Shown here one piece after another: positions 25,101-34,484 of a stretch of DNA of 64,000 nt (its first letter is position 1; each line of letters begins with the position of its first letter). The notes under the pieces are model-generated. The model did not search any database and was not told the origin of the DNA. It worked only from the letters and a program-made list of their open reading frames with translations. Location of the stretch: assembly GCA_014529385.2 (NCBI GenBank), contig CM043969.1, forward strand, positions 14,286,446-14,350,445, in the 5' to 3' direction. Made by a program: the position numbers and the translations under genes. This DNA is from Adiantum capillus-veneris (lineage: Eukaryota; Streptophyta; Polypodiopsida; Polypodiales; Pteridaceae).

Positions 25101-25873
25101 CACTCATAATCTTTGTTCGTTGTAGTATAAGTCATACACAGCAGCATGGTGTAAAGGTCGACATTTTAGGGTGGAACGAATCGACAAAAAGCGTTTTACT
25201 CAAGATTGTGGAATCATGGCAAAATTTGAACAGTCTAGTCGACGACGTTCCTCTGATGCAGATCCTGTGGTGGCGGAACTCACTTACTTCGGCACGCTGC
25301 AAGAGATTTTGAGGATCGATTACAGAGGATTTTTTGTCGACTTGTTCGACGTGCAATGGTTCAAGATAATCATGGAGGGTCGCAACGCTACTGTGCGTAG
25401 AGGAGAGTCTGGTTTTCTTGAGGTGGATTCTACTAAGAAATGGACTGACCTAAGAGACAGTACTACCCGAGCATTGTGAACAAGTAAGTATGTAAATAGT
25501 TAACATCCCCCTTTTACAAGTTATGTGCTTGAAAGCTCTCATGTAAGTTATGTGGCTCTGGCAGGTAATATTTCATCCTACAAAGTCTACATCAAACTGG
25601 TGGTACGTCATAGAGGTAGCCCCTCGTAGTGCAAGGACGTATGAAGGCTACCATGTGCCAATCACAACGACATCAATGGAGGAGATCAGAGAAGATGCTC
25701 AATCAGAAGCCGCTGCGGTGGTGCCAGACGAGCATCAAGATGCTACTACTCTATATGGGGTGCATGCAGAGGAGCTACAAAATGAAACAGAGGATATGTG
25801 TTTAAACGGAGAGCTCTATATAGATATAGGAAGTTATGCTGAGTTATGCGAGGATGAGAGAGAGATCTCTTAA
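22151..25873 (+). CDS. CACTA TNP2-type transposase (Transposase_21 family), multi-exon, disrupted
   Basis: This enzyme catalyses CACTA excision and insertion. ATG at 22,151 opens a transposase-associated N-terminal domain (RVLCPCNQCKHAVRR). The core follows: LYNGARMSRLKALLVLLN, CPNDCILFKGEY, CPKCDSERY, then LRLGLAMDGVNPFG and SVWPVVIVNYNIPPWL, hallmarks of TNP2. The C-terminal part holds DUF4218-like (KLAKLVQWISQKEI, HLLVHIVDEVE) and DUF4216-like (TYFGTLQEILRIDYRG, NWWYVIEVAPRS) regions. Likely exons with GT-AG borders and matching phase are 22,151-22,683, 22,780-23,519, 23,603-24,207, 24,282-~24,740, ~24,735-25,045, 25,126-~25,485 and 25,561-25,873. Two frame changes (near 24,740 and near 25,465) are not explained by an obvious intron, so the gene is probably slightly damaged. 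Confidence 0.88.
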
Positions 25874-26145
25874 AGCCACAAATATTGTATTTGAACAATT
25901 TTGCTCCGTGTTGTAAAAGCTCTGGCTCTCTAAGTACCTTCCATGGTGTATAACGCTCTTTTCTACTCGCGCTCACATCTTTTGATTGAAAATTCTGAGT
26001 TTTTGACTTGCCTCTTCTATCACTCAATTCATTGCGTCATTGTATTTATATGCGTCATTACGTCATTGTATTTAATGGTCTTTGCGTCATTGTCTACTCT
26101 ATTCATTCAATATTAAGTTTAAATATTCGTGTGTTTAATGCAGGT

Positions 26146-27455
26146 ATGGATGATGAGGAGTTTCTTTCTTCTTTGTCACCGCAGCAGAGACAGTGGTACG
26201 TGGAGCGTCATCGCTCTGGCGCATCATCGCGCGTTCCTACTCCATCCGCATCTCCCTCTCTTTCGGAGCATTCGGCGCGCTCCGAAGCTTCGGCGTCGAC
26301 GAGACGAGCTTCACACTCGTCTAGACACCGGCGCTCTAGTGGTGGCGGTGGCGGTTGTTGTGGGGATTCCGCCACCGATGCCTCCACACCGCCTCGTGTT
26401 CGACGAGGCTCTTTACCCTCCCCTTCTTTGCCCGCCCCCACACCAGCCACAGCATCGCCATCTACGCCAGGTTTTGCACGGCTGACTATTCCTAGAAGCT
26501 ACACACCTCTACCTACTCCGCCAGGAGCCACCCCACTCGACACTCCTCGCTTCGGGGCCCAGATGCCGGTGGAGACACTTGACGTCCGTACCCCCATCGA
26601 CACGCTGCTAGAGACCCCTGCCGGGACACCCAGGTTCACGCGTCACCGGCCAGAGGGCTTGCCTTACTCCATCGACATCAGCGGCGGCATCATCATGGAT
26701 GATGACGGCAAGAAGGTGATCTCGCGCATGCGTGGTCTTTGCTCTCAGCTGTTTAGACACTACATACTAAACAAATGGAGTGAAGTACCAAGTGATTTAA
26801 AAAACAGAGTCATCAGCATACTTCATGATGAGTTTCCCGTTCCAACACAGGATCAGCGCTTCAATGAAGACCTGATGAAGATTCGAATGCGCGAATACTG
26901 CAAACACAAGCGTTCCGAAGTGCAAAAAGCAATCAAGAATGGGTGGAACAGGCCAGATTGGCTGGCCAAAGAAGATTGAAAGAATGCAAAGAAAGCAGCG
27001 CGCGAGAATCCCGACAAGTGGAAGCAACAAAAGGATGCAGCCAGAGCGCGAGTAGAGGCAGGGAGCACGCACCACTTGGGGAGCGGTGGATGGACATCAT
27101 TTGAGGCCGATTTTGTAAGTGTTTTCACATTGCTCTTTATGTTCGATAGTTTAGGGTTTATGAGTTTTTAAATTCTAACATAATGAAATCTTTGTATGTT
27201 TTGACAGTGGTCGATGACAGGACGTGATCCCACACCGTACGAGCGCGAGTACGCAGGCAGGAAGGGCTTAAACGCCCTGATGGACATTCTCGGTTCTCGC
27301 GGCGGCATGGTTAGTATTAGGGTTTACTCTTTTTTATTTTTTGTATTGTTTTATAAATGTCGTTATATGTTTATACTTACTGAAAGCTGTCTTATTGTCT
27401 TTTTTTGCAGAACCCGACAGATACGCCGCTTGGACGCGATGAGATGTCTGACTAG
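26146..27455 (+). CDS. Second CACTA gene, TnpA/Ptta-like (plant En/Spm transposase family)
   Basis: ATG at 26,146 (MDDEEFLSSLSPQQRQWY) follows the TNP2 gene by 270 bases. Residues ~20-190 are Ser/Pro/Arg-rich and probably disordered. The rest is a conserved helical region: MRGLCSQLFRHYILNKWSEVP, EDLMKIRMREYCKHKRSE, NGWNRPDWLAKED, then SMTGRDPTPYEREYAGRKG. Exons 26,146-27,114, 27,208-27,309 and 27,411-27,455 have clean GT-AG borders and all join in phase 0. A TGA at 26,977 interrupts exon 1 just after WLAKED, inside the conserved region, so the full protein would not be made. TnpA-like partners bind subterminal motifs and help TNP2 bring the ends together. Confidence 0.8.
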
Positions 27456-27489
27456 ACGACGTCAGTTTAGCCGTAGCTAGATAGCATTA

Positions 27490-28079
27490 GTTTAGGGTTT
27501 CTCATAGCTTATGTATCATGAGACGGATTTTATACGTCTTTTTGAACCATGTATATTATTACATTTGTCACCGCAGTTCCTTTTGCCAATCAATTCTTTA
27601 TGCCTATGATGTTGTACAATTGTCATTATTACATTTGCCAATCAATTCATTTTGCCTATGATGTGTACAATTGTCAATTTTGCAAACAATGCGTCTTGTG
27701 GGTGACTATTTTGGGTCTATTATCTACCTTTGCACTTTTTTTAAAAAGTGAATCGAGTACAATATGGTTGATGGGTGGCAGGGCATTCAATGCCCTGCCA
27801 CCAAAAACAAATTCTCTCGGGCGTCGCTATAAGCGTCGCTATTTATGGCTCTGTAGCATCGCTATGAGCGTCGCTATAGTCTTCTGTGTAAACGTCGCTA
27901 TAATCGTCTCTATGAGCGTCGCTATATAGTGACGCTTATAGCGACGCATATAGCGACGCCTATAGCGACGCTCTCGTAGCGACGCTCTTAACGACGGTTT
28001 TAGCGACGCCGGGGGTTATAAAAACCCAGTGTATTTCCGTCGCTAACAGCGTCACAAGAACACACAACCTCTTGTAGTG
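27490..28079 (+). repeat. CACTA right subterminal region and terminus
   Basis: 27,490-27,800 is AT-rich with an imperfect duplication of CAATTGTCATTATTACATTTGCC-type phrases. From 27,815 to 28,045 at least a dozen GCGTCGC/GCGACGC motifs occur, first in inverted and then in direct orientation, switching around 27,935. It ends at the 12-bp terminus 28,068-28,079. Confidence 0.85.
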
Positions 28080-29372
28080 GTTGTAAAAATGAACTCAATT
28101 AGGCTTGTCTTAAGCCTTGTGGCTGCTCATGATCTAAATCTCGAGCAAATGGATGTAAATACGGCATTCCCTCACGGTGACTTAGAGGAGGAAATCTACA
28201 TGCTTCAACCAAAGGGGTATGAAGTAAAAGGTAAGGAGAAAATGGTTTGCAGATTAAAGAAGAGCTTGTATGGTTTAAAGCAAGCATCAAGACAATGGTA
28301 CTTGAAGTTTGATTGATGGATGTTGGATCATGGATTCACAAGATGCAACTCGGATCACTGCGTCTACACGGAGAATTTGGGAGATGGGAAATTCATCATC
28401 CTAATGTTCTATGTTGATGACATGTTGATTGCAAGTGCTAACATGCAGGACATCAAAGATTTAAAAGAGGAGTTGTCCAAATCTTTTTCAATGAAAGATT
28501 TAGGTGCTGCAAAGAGGATACTTGGTATGAAAATATCAAGGGACAGGACGAAGAAGACAATAAATCTATCTCAAGAAGATTACATCAAGAAGGTACTAGA
28601 AAGGTTTGCAATGTAAAATGCAAAATCAGTTTCTACACCTTTGGCTGGTCATTTTAAACTAACGAAGGATATGTGTCCAAAGACACAAGAGGAGATAGCC
28701 AATATGTCTAAAGTTCCATATGTTGTAGCGGTAGGTTCTCTAATGTATGCTATGGTCTGGACAAGGCCAGACATTGCACATGCAGTGGGAGTTGTGAGTA
28801 GGTTCATGGACAACCCAAGTAAAGAGCATTGGCAAGCTGTGAAGTGGATACTTAGGTATCTAAAAGGGACAACAACAAATGCTTTGTATTTTGGAGGAAC
28901 TGATATTTTTCTAGAAGGGTATGCTGATGCAGATATGGCAGGTGACAAAGATACTCGAAGGAGCACTACTGGCTATGTGTTCACGGTTGGAGGCACAGCA
29001 GTAAGCTGGGCTTCAAAGCTGCAGAAAGTGGTTTCACTTTCTACCACGGAAGTAGAGTATGTAGCAATGACGGAGGCAAGCAGAGAAATTCTGTGGCTTC
29101 ACAAATTCTTAGAAGAGCTTGGATTCAAACAAGACAATTGTGTCTTGTACAGTGATAGCCAAAGCGCTATCCATCTTGCGAAGAACTCAGCCTTTCATTC
29201 AAGGACAAAGCACATTGAGGTGAGATATCACTTCATACGCACTCTTTTGGAAGAGGGACAACTAAAGCTAGGAAAGGTGCATACAAGTGAAAATCCTGCA
29301 GACATGTTTACAAAGGTGGTCAGCAAGGAGAAGTTGAGCTTTTGCTCATCTTCAATCGGCATTCAAGGATAA
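28080..29372 (+). pseudogene. Copia RT remainder and RNase H (fossil)
   Basis: Downstream of the CACTA insertion the RT continues with EQMDVNTAFPHGDLEEEIYM, LKKSLYGLKQASRQWY, and the catalytic-loop strand LMFYVDDMLIAS near 28,405. RNase H follows with YADADMAGDKDTRRSTTGY, SLSTTEVEYVAM and LYSDSQSAIHLAKN, ending ENPADMFTKVV near 29,315. Some of the element's breaks fall here. Domain identity is secure. Confidence 0.92.
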
Positions 29373-29420
29373 GAAGCCATAATGGAAAGCAGTCACAGGT
29401 TTGGTTTGGAGATCAGTCTC

Positions 29421-29431
29421 CAAGTGGGAGA
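29421..29431 (+). promoter_or_regulatory. Copia polypurine tract
   Basis: CAAGTGGGAGA lies directly before the 3' LTR (29,433). Copia elements use such tracts to prime plus-strand DNA. Confidence 0.85.
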
Positions 29432-29432
29432 T

Positions 29433-30208
29433 TGTTAAGTATGGAGCCTGATTTACCCTTGTAATTTTCTGTGGTAAAAGCGCACATTTGTAAGGCCCCC
29501 ATTATGAGGAGAAACCATCGTGCGTGAAGGAAAATCACTCATCGGAAACCAAAATTTTCACGGACAAGAATCAGGGGCAACTTTAAAGGCCTCGGGGGCG
29601 GAGGCCCCCAAGACTTTTTTTTTCCGGAATATTCTTTTTCTCCGGAATATTATGGCCGCACGGCGGCCGGAAAGTGGTCGGAAAACAACCGGTCGGTTGG
29701 CCGATGGCCGGTAGTCAATGGCCAATGGCCGGTGGTCGGAAGTCAATGGCCGGTGGCCGGTGGTCGAATTCAAAAGCCGACTTGTCTTCTCAAGGGCGGC
29801 CACACATGGGCGGATTGGAGGGTCCGATTTGGACTTATTCGCACAAGGACGGCTACACATGGCTGTCTCTCATAAGAGAGGGCAGCCCTTTTGGCCTATA
29901 AAAGGAGGCCATTTCTACACACATTTCATAGTGTGAAGTTGATGCAACAAGGTGAGTGTGAGGTGGTGAGAGTGAAGCAAGGCGGGAGCTCCATTAAGGG
30001 TATAATCCCTTTGTAAACTACTTCTTGTTTTGAAGTACTAAATCCATTGAGTGGCTGCTTTCCCGTGGACGTAGCCCACATTGGGTGAACCACGTATATC
30101 GTGTGTACTCTCTCTCTCTCTACTCTATAATCTTGTGTATATAAATCTGTCTCTCTCCATTAAGTAATCTACTCAATTATCTATTTAGCTACGTCTTATT
30201 TCCTAACA
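29433..30208 (+). repeat. Copia 3' LTR (776 bp)
   Basis: It has the same ends as the 5' LTR. It carries an extra GGCCGGTGGCCGG-rich patch (about 29,650-29,765) that is shorter in the 5' copy, and a shorter CT tract at about 30,108-30,121. The flank after CA is CTTTC, not the TGTCA that precedes the 5' LTR. Confidence 0.95.
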
Positions 30209-32190
30209 CTTTCCTCATCCAGGGTTTCCTCCATGGGCTCTTTTGGGTCCTCTACTGGCCTACTTTCCTCTTTCATTGTCTCCTCCATAAGCCCCTCTGC
30301 TTGTACACTAGCACCTTGCATAGCCTCATTTGACCTTTCTTCATCCTCGGCTCTTTCATCTTTGGCTGGTATGACCCCCTCGGCCCGTTGTGATTCCACT
30401 GTATCTGATGCAAGGGCTTGTCGTGGTGGCTCGCCATGTATTGTCATATCAATTGTGCGGTCGTCCAAGCAGCTATCTTTAGCTTCTCTGGGGTTCGACA
30501 TAGTGAGCAGGTGTTGTATTAGACTTGCCCGATATCTTTGCAAATAATCATATGTGTAGTTTTGCACAACACTCTACAAAATTGAAAGACCACATGGTGA
30601 GAAGTCTTGTATAAAGAAAACCAAAACTGACTGAATGTATTGCCAAATGGTTACCTTAGTCATGAAAGTTTTTAATGCAAAGTAGCTTTGCAGGACATAT
30701 TCTGCATGGAGAAGACATCTCCAACCGCAAGAAGTTCCATCGGTTTGATTTGGTACATGCACATCTTTGATTGGGGCCTTGTATAGTTCATACCTTCCAC
30801 ATAGCTTGCCATTAAGCAAGCAATAATCTCTTTATACAACTGCACAAAGGATTATCAGGATGTTAGCTTGAGGCTTTCAAATTTACATGGATATCTATAA
30901 GAAACACTTTCTGATACATAACACTTACAGCCTAATTTCAGGGTGGGTTCCTTTTATTGAATTGAACACCCACACTGTTGGCTGCTCAACATCAAGGCAT
31001 ATGAGACTCTAGTGATGGTTGTTCTCATAAGGAAAGATGATGACAGTTACTTCCAACATAGCACAGTGGAGAAACCAACTCTCGAATGAGCTAGAAGGAT
31101 TGTTCTTCTGTCTAATAATCACTGACATTTGTGGATCAAGAAGAAACACCTCCGTGTGGGTGTGCAGTGGAAGTTGACTTTTGATCAAACTGCAGGGAGT
31201 GTACTTGAGTTAGTACACCTATCATTTGAGTTTTCAAAGTTAGCAATATATTAAAACTTACTTAAGACAAACATAGATAATTGTATCTGATATCTGAGCA
31301 TCTGAATCCAGCAATATATTAATGTCCATTGTATCCAGAGCCAGCTTTCTGGCTCCATCTATAAATGGTATCTCTGCAAGCAAACCATCCTTCATTGAAA
31401 GTAGAGTATCTTTGTTGCTTGCATCTACTTTCCTTCTTATGTCTTCTGTTTGGCGAGCAACAGTCTCTGCCCTTGCCCTTGTATTAACATCATGTGTGAC
31501 ATCTACAACTTTGACTTGTGGCAATAGGTCAGGGGGGTCTATCAAAATTTCCCTCATTTTCTTATCCCTGCAGGCATTGGGGACCAGAAGTTTGTCATAC
31601 CTCCACCTTACCCTTTTCAGTGTCTCGTTGTCTTTGTCCATTATAGTCACCTTGTGGGCATGGACTGCTACAATGGTCATGTCACTAAAGTACTCAAGCA
31701 GGAAGTCCTCTGCTGCTTCCTGTAGAGCCATCAGTGCAACCACTTTCCACCTTTTAGTGCCCCAGGTATCTTCTTCACAAATGGACCTCACCATCCTCTG
31801 AAAGGGCAACTTTGGTATGCATAAATCAACACATTTCTGTGCCTTCCTGATTTCCTTGAAAAGTCCCATGTAGCTCTGTAACTTCTTCATCCTTGGTTGC
31901 TGCTTCCAGTGATGCATCAGTGCAAACCACTTTCCACCTTTTAGTGCCCCAGGTATCTTACTTCACAAATGGACCTCACCATCCTCTGAATGGCAACTTT
32001 GGTATGCATAAATCAACCACATCTGTGCCTTCCTGTTCCTGAAAAGTCCCATGTAGCTCTGTAACTTCTTCATCCTTGGACCTTTCAATTTTACTTGGTT
32101 TTCCAGTTCTCTTCTTTGGGGTTGCAGATCTGCTACTGCCTTAGCTGCTAACCCTGGTCCCTTGCCTCCTTCCTCGCAGTGGGCCTTTGT
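30209..32190 (-). CDS. Histone H3/CENH3-fold + Ulp1/SENP-type protease fusion gene, 3' end cut by copia
   Basis: Read on the minus strand, 31,870-31,590 encodes a histone H3 fold: LFKEIRKAQK (alpha-N), IPKLPFQRMVRSI (alpha-1), ALMALQEAAEDFL (alpha-2), then AVHAHKVTIMDKD. Loop 1 is one residue longer than canonical H3 and has KRW before alpha-2, as in plant CENH3 (NRW). A linker follows, then a Ulp1-like fold: IIFPYENNHH, LDVEQPTVWVFNSI, and VPNQTDGTSCGWRCLLHAEYVL, the Gln...Cys-Gly signature of SUMO proteases. Exons 31,917-31,262, 31,189-30,929, 30,829-30,655 and 30,573-30,209 have GT-AG borders with matching phases (introns 72, 99 and 81 bp), supporting one transcript. An acidic tail ends at the copia LTR. 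A stop at 31,011 sits where Ulp1 normally has Trp after the catalytic His, and Asn replaces the usual Asp, so the protease is probably dead. It could be a transposon gene or a decayed host fusion. Confidence 0.72.
31729..32078 (-). repeat. Tandem partial duplication of the H3-fold exon (~186-bp offset)
   Basis: 31,729-31,895 and 31,915-32,078 are near-identical copies covering the alpha-N to loop-1 coding segment (both include CTTTTAGTGCCCCAGGTATC and CCCATGTAGCTCTGTAACTT). The outer copy carries several small indels and does not keep the reading frame. Minus-strand sequence from 32,190 to 32,080 is open, with CEEGGKGPGLAAKAVADLQP leading into RMKKLQSYMGLF; it may be the histone N-tail region. 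A CTATTTTTTACAG just upstream (about 32,192-32,204) could be a splice acceptor. Confidence 0.85.
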
Positions 32191-32217
32191 CTATCCATTC
32201 ACTGTAAAAAATAGAAG

Positions 32218-32273
<56 letters not shown>

Positions 32274-32360
32274 TCTCTCTTCTCTCTCTCTCTCTCTCTC
32301 CTCTCTCTCTTCTCCTCTCTCTCCCCAAACTCTCCCTGTCTCTCACCTAAACTTATCCCA

Positions 32361-32423
32361 TTACTAATGGCGCGCAAGAAATATTTTTTTGACCCCAAAA
32401 TACACCTCCGTGCGCCGTTAGTG
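32361..32423. repeat. Short hairpin element 1 (TACTAATGGCGC arms)
   Basis: The left arm TACTAATGGCGCGC and the complement of the right arm CACTAACGGCGCAC match at most positions; the loop is about 35 bases. CT tracts lie on both sides. It is the most diverged of the three similar hairpins. Confidence 0.7.
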
Positions 32424-32438
32424 AAAAGGAAACAGAAA

Positions 32439-32493
<55 letters not shown>

Positions 32494-32645
32494 TCCCCCT
32501 GTCTCCACTATTCCTCCCTCTCTCTATAACACAAACACACACACACAGACTCTCTCTCTCTCTCTCCAAAGCAGACCAAAACACACACACACTCTCTCTC
32601 TCTCTCTCTCTCCGACTCTCTCACTCATTCTCCTTGCCCTCCATA

Positions 32646-32705
32646 GTACTAAAGGCGCGCTTAGAGACATCCAAATTGTAGGTGGTTGTCTCCGTGCGCC
32701 TTTAG

Positions 32706-32708
<3 letters not shown>
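32646..32708. repeat. Short hairpin element 2 (GTACTAAAGGCGC arms)
   Basis: 63 bases. The left arm GTACTAAAGGCGC is exactly complementary to the right arm end GCGCCTTTAGTAC, with partial pairing continuing inward. CT-rich sequence lies to the left and a GA tract directly to the right, extending the inverted symmetry. Confidence 0.85.
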
Positions 32709-32777
<69 letters not shown>

Positions 32778-33231
32778 TTATGTGTGTGAGTGAGTGTGTG
32801 TCTGTGTGTGTGTGTGTAAGAGAGAGAGAGAGAGAGATATGAAATTTCCTGTGAGAGAAAGAGAGAGAAAAAGAAACAGAGAGAGAAAGAGAGACCTTTG
32901 ATAAAGAGAGAGGGTGATAGAGAGAGAGAGAGGCACAGGGCAACCTTTTAGAAAGAGAGAGAGAGAGAGAGGGCCAAACCTTGGTAGGAGACACCAAGCC
33001 TACTCTCTTTTACACCTTCTTACTGTTGGAGATGCAGACGCACGCTCAGTTTCTCTTTCTCTCACTCTCTTTGACTCTCTCGGTGTCTCTCTTTCTCTCG
33101 CATGCCTTTTAAGTGTCATGTACTAACGTATCCGGCCGCATTAAATGACCGAACGTGTGGCATCATGCACACTAGATTCTATTTTAATCACCACGTGGGG
33201 CACCGCCGGGGGTTATTGTTATACGTGCCTA

Positions 33232-33289
<58 letters not shown>

Positions 33290-33315
33290 CATAGAAAAAG
33301 AGAGAAACCTCAGAA

Positions 33316-33365
<50 letters not shown>

Positions 33366-33379
33366 AGACTCATTATTGT

Positions 33380-33411
<32 letters not shown>

Positions 33412-33516
33412 GAAGAGAGCGCAATGGAGCAGACGGCTCCCATGGATTTTTTGCAAACTCCACCAACAAAAGGTCATCTCTTCACTCTATCTCTCTCTAT
33501 TTCTAACAATATCTAG

Positions 33517-33575
<59 letters not shown>

Positions 33576-33629
33576 TGGAAACAAACAAAAACCCATACTG
33601 TTGAACACACACACACAGGGTCACACACA

Positions 33630-33765
<136 letters not shown>

Positions 33766-33775
33766 ATCTCTCTGT

Positions 33776-33838
33776 GTACTAAAGGCGCACATAGACAACC
33801 AAGTACTCTTTGCAACTCTCCACGCGCGCCTTTAGTAC
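33776..33838. repeat. Short hairpin element 3 (GTACTAAAGGCGC arms)
   Basis: 63 bases with the same terminal arms as hairpin 2 but a different centre. A CT/ATCT tract lies on the left and a GA tract on the right. Same size and ends suggest a small inverted-repeat family. Confidence 0.85.
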
Positions 33839-33845
33839 TGTTGAG

Positions 33846-33936
<91 letters not shown>

Positions 33937-33960
33937 GTGTGTGTGTGTTTTGGGGTCACA

Positions 33961-34484
33961 GAGAGAGAGAGAGAGACAGAGACTTTTAAGTGGAGTTTTT
34001 ATAGCCCAGAACAGTGTTCATGCTATTCCAATTGTTTCTTATGTTAGTGTGAAGTCAGATTTTAGTGTTATCAATCAGATTAAACAATCATTGGCATGGC
34101 TGTCTTTTTCTTCCAGTACTTCCACCATCAAAAATATTTCAGAAAACCTATTTTAATAAGTTATAGCAATCTTTGAGCTACAGCTTCTTTTCAAAAAAAA
34201 CCCCACATTAATGATCCTAGACCATAATCAATAGAAGTAAGAACATTTTATCACCAGCCATTCAGTCTAGGCAGCATTTTAATTCACCAACAATCCAATC
34301 AAAAATTCCAGTCATCCTATCCAATATACCACTACCAGATAGTGCCAAGAGTCGGCAAAAACCAGTCAAGACCAGCAAGGAGTATCTCACCTTTACATAC
34401 CTCAATCCATGGCAAGGATCCTCACAAAGTCGGATCTAATCAGATACACTGGACCAGCATAGGATAGCTTACCCTTATATATAT
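33961..34484. repeat. Degenerate repeat field, left part (CCAAGAGTCGGC motif)
   Basis: From about 34,190 the sequence matches the field at 37.2-38.6 kb: TATCCAATATACCACTA (34,318-34,334) recurs at 37,884-37,900, and CCAAGAGTCGGC at 34,345 recurs at 37,258. The block ends TAGCTTACCCTTATATATA exactly at the solo LTR. 33,961-34,190 has no recognisable content. Confidence 0.7.

Larger units (their letters stand above)
20004..28079 (+). mobile_element. CACTA (En/Spm) DNA transposon, 8,076 bp, complete ends
   Basis: The ends are CACTACAAGAGG (20,004-20,015) and its exact complement CCTCTTGTAGTG (28,068-28,079), flanked by a 3-bp target duplication GTT (20,001-20,003 and 28,080-28,082), as the superfamily makes. 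Both subterminal regions are packed with AGCGACGCT-type motifs. Two genes lie inside on the plus strand: a TNP2-type transposase (22,151-25,873) and a second En/Spm-type ORF (26,146-27,455). It sits inside the RT of a young copia element, so it is younger still. Since the ends and target duplication are exact, it moved recently. The genes carry a few frame disruptions, so it may have been mobilised in trans. Confidence 0.96.
16576..30208 (+). mobile_element. Ty1/copia LTR retrotransposon, young, split by a CACTA transposon
   Basis: Two LTRs (16,576-17,338 and 29,433-30,208) start TGTTAAGTATGG and end CCTAACA. Between them lie a tRNA-Met primer site, gag, protease, integrase, RT, RNase H and a polypurine tract, the Ty1/copia order. 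An 8,076-bp CACTA element interrupts the RT region; without it the element is about 5.6 kb. By eye the LTRs differ by roughly ten substitutions over about 650 aligned bases, plus indels in a CT tract and a GCCGG-rich patch. That suggests an age of the order of a million years or less at grass-like rates. Coding capacity is broken in about half a dozen places besides the CACTA insertion. Confidence 0.95.

Noticed and set aside
30574-31189. Ulp1-like domain as a Polinton/adenovirus-type protease
   Set aside because: No capsid, packaging ATPase, protein-primed polymerase or retroviral-type integrase is nearby, and the domain adjoins a histone fold. The plant Ulp1 type fits better.
31590-31917. 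Ordinary host histone H3 gene
   Set aside because: The domain is too divergent, has introns, a protease partner and a long linker; canonical plant H3 genes are short and nearly invariant.
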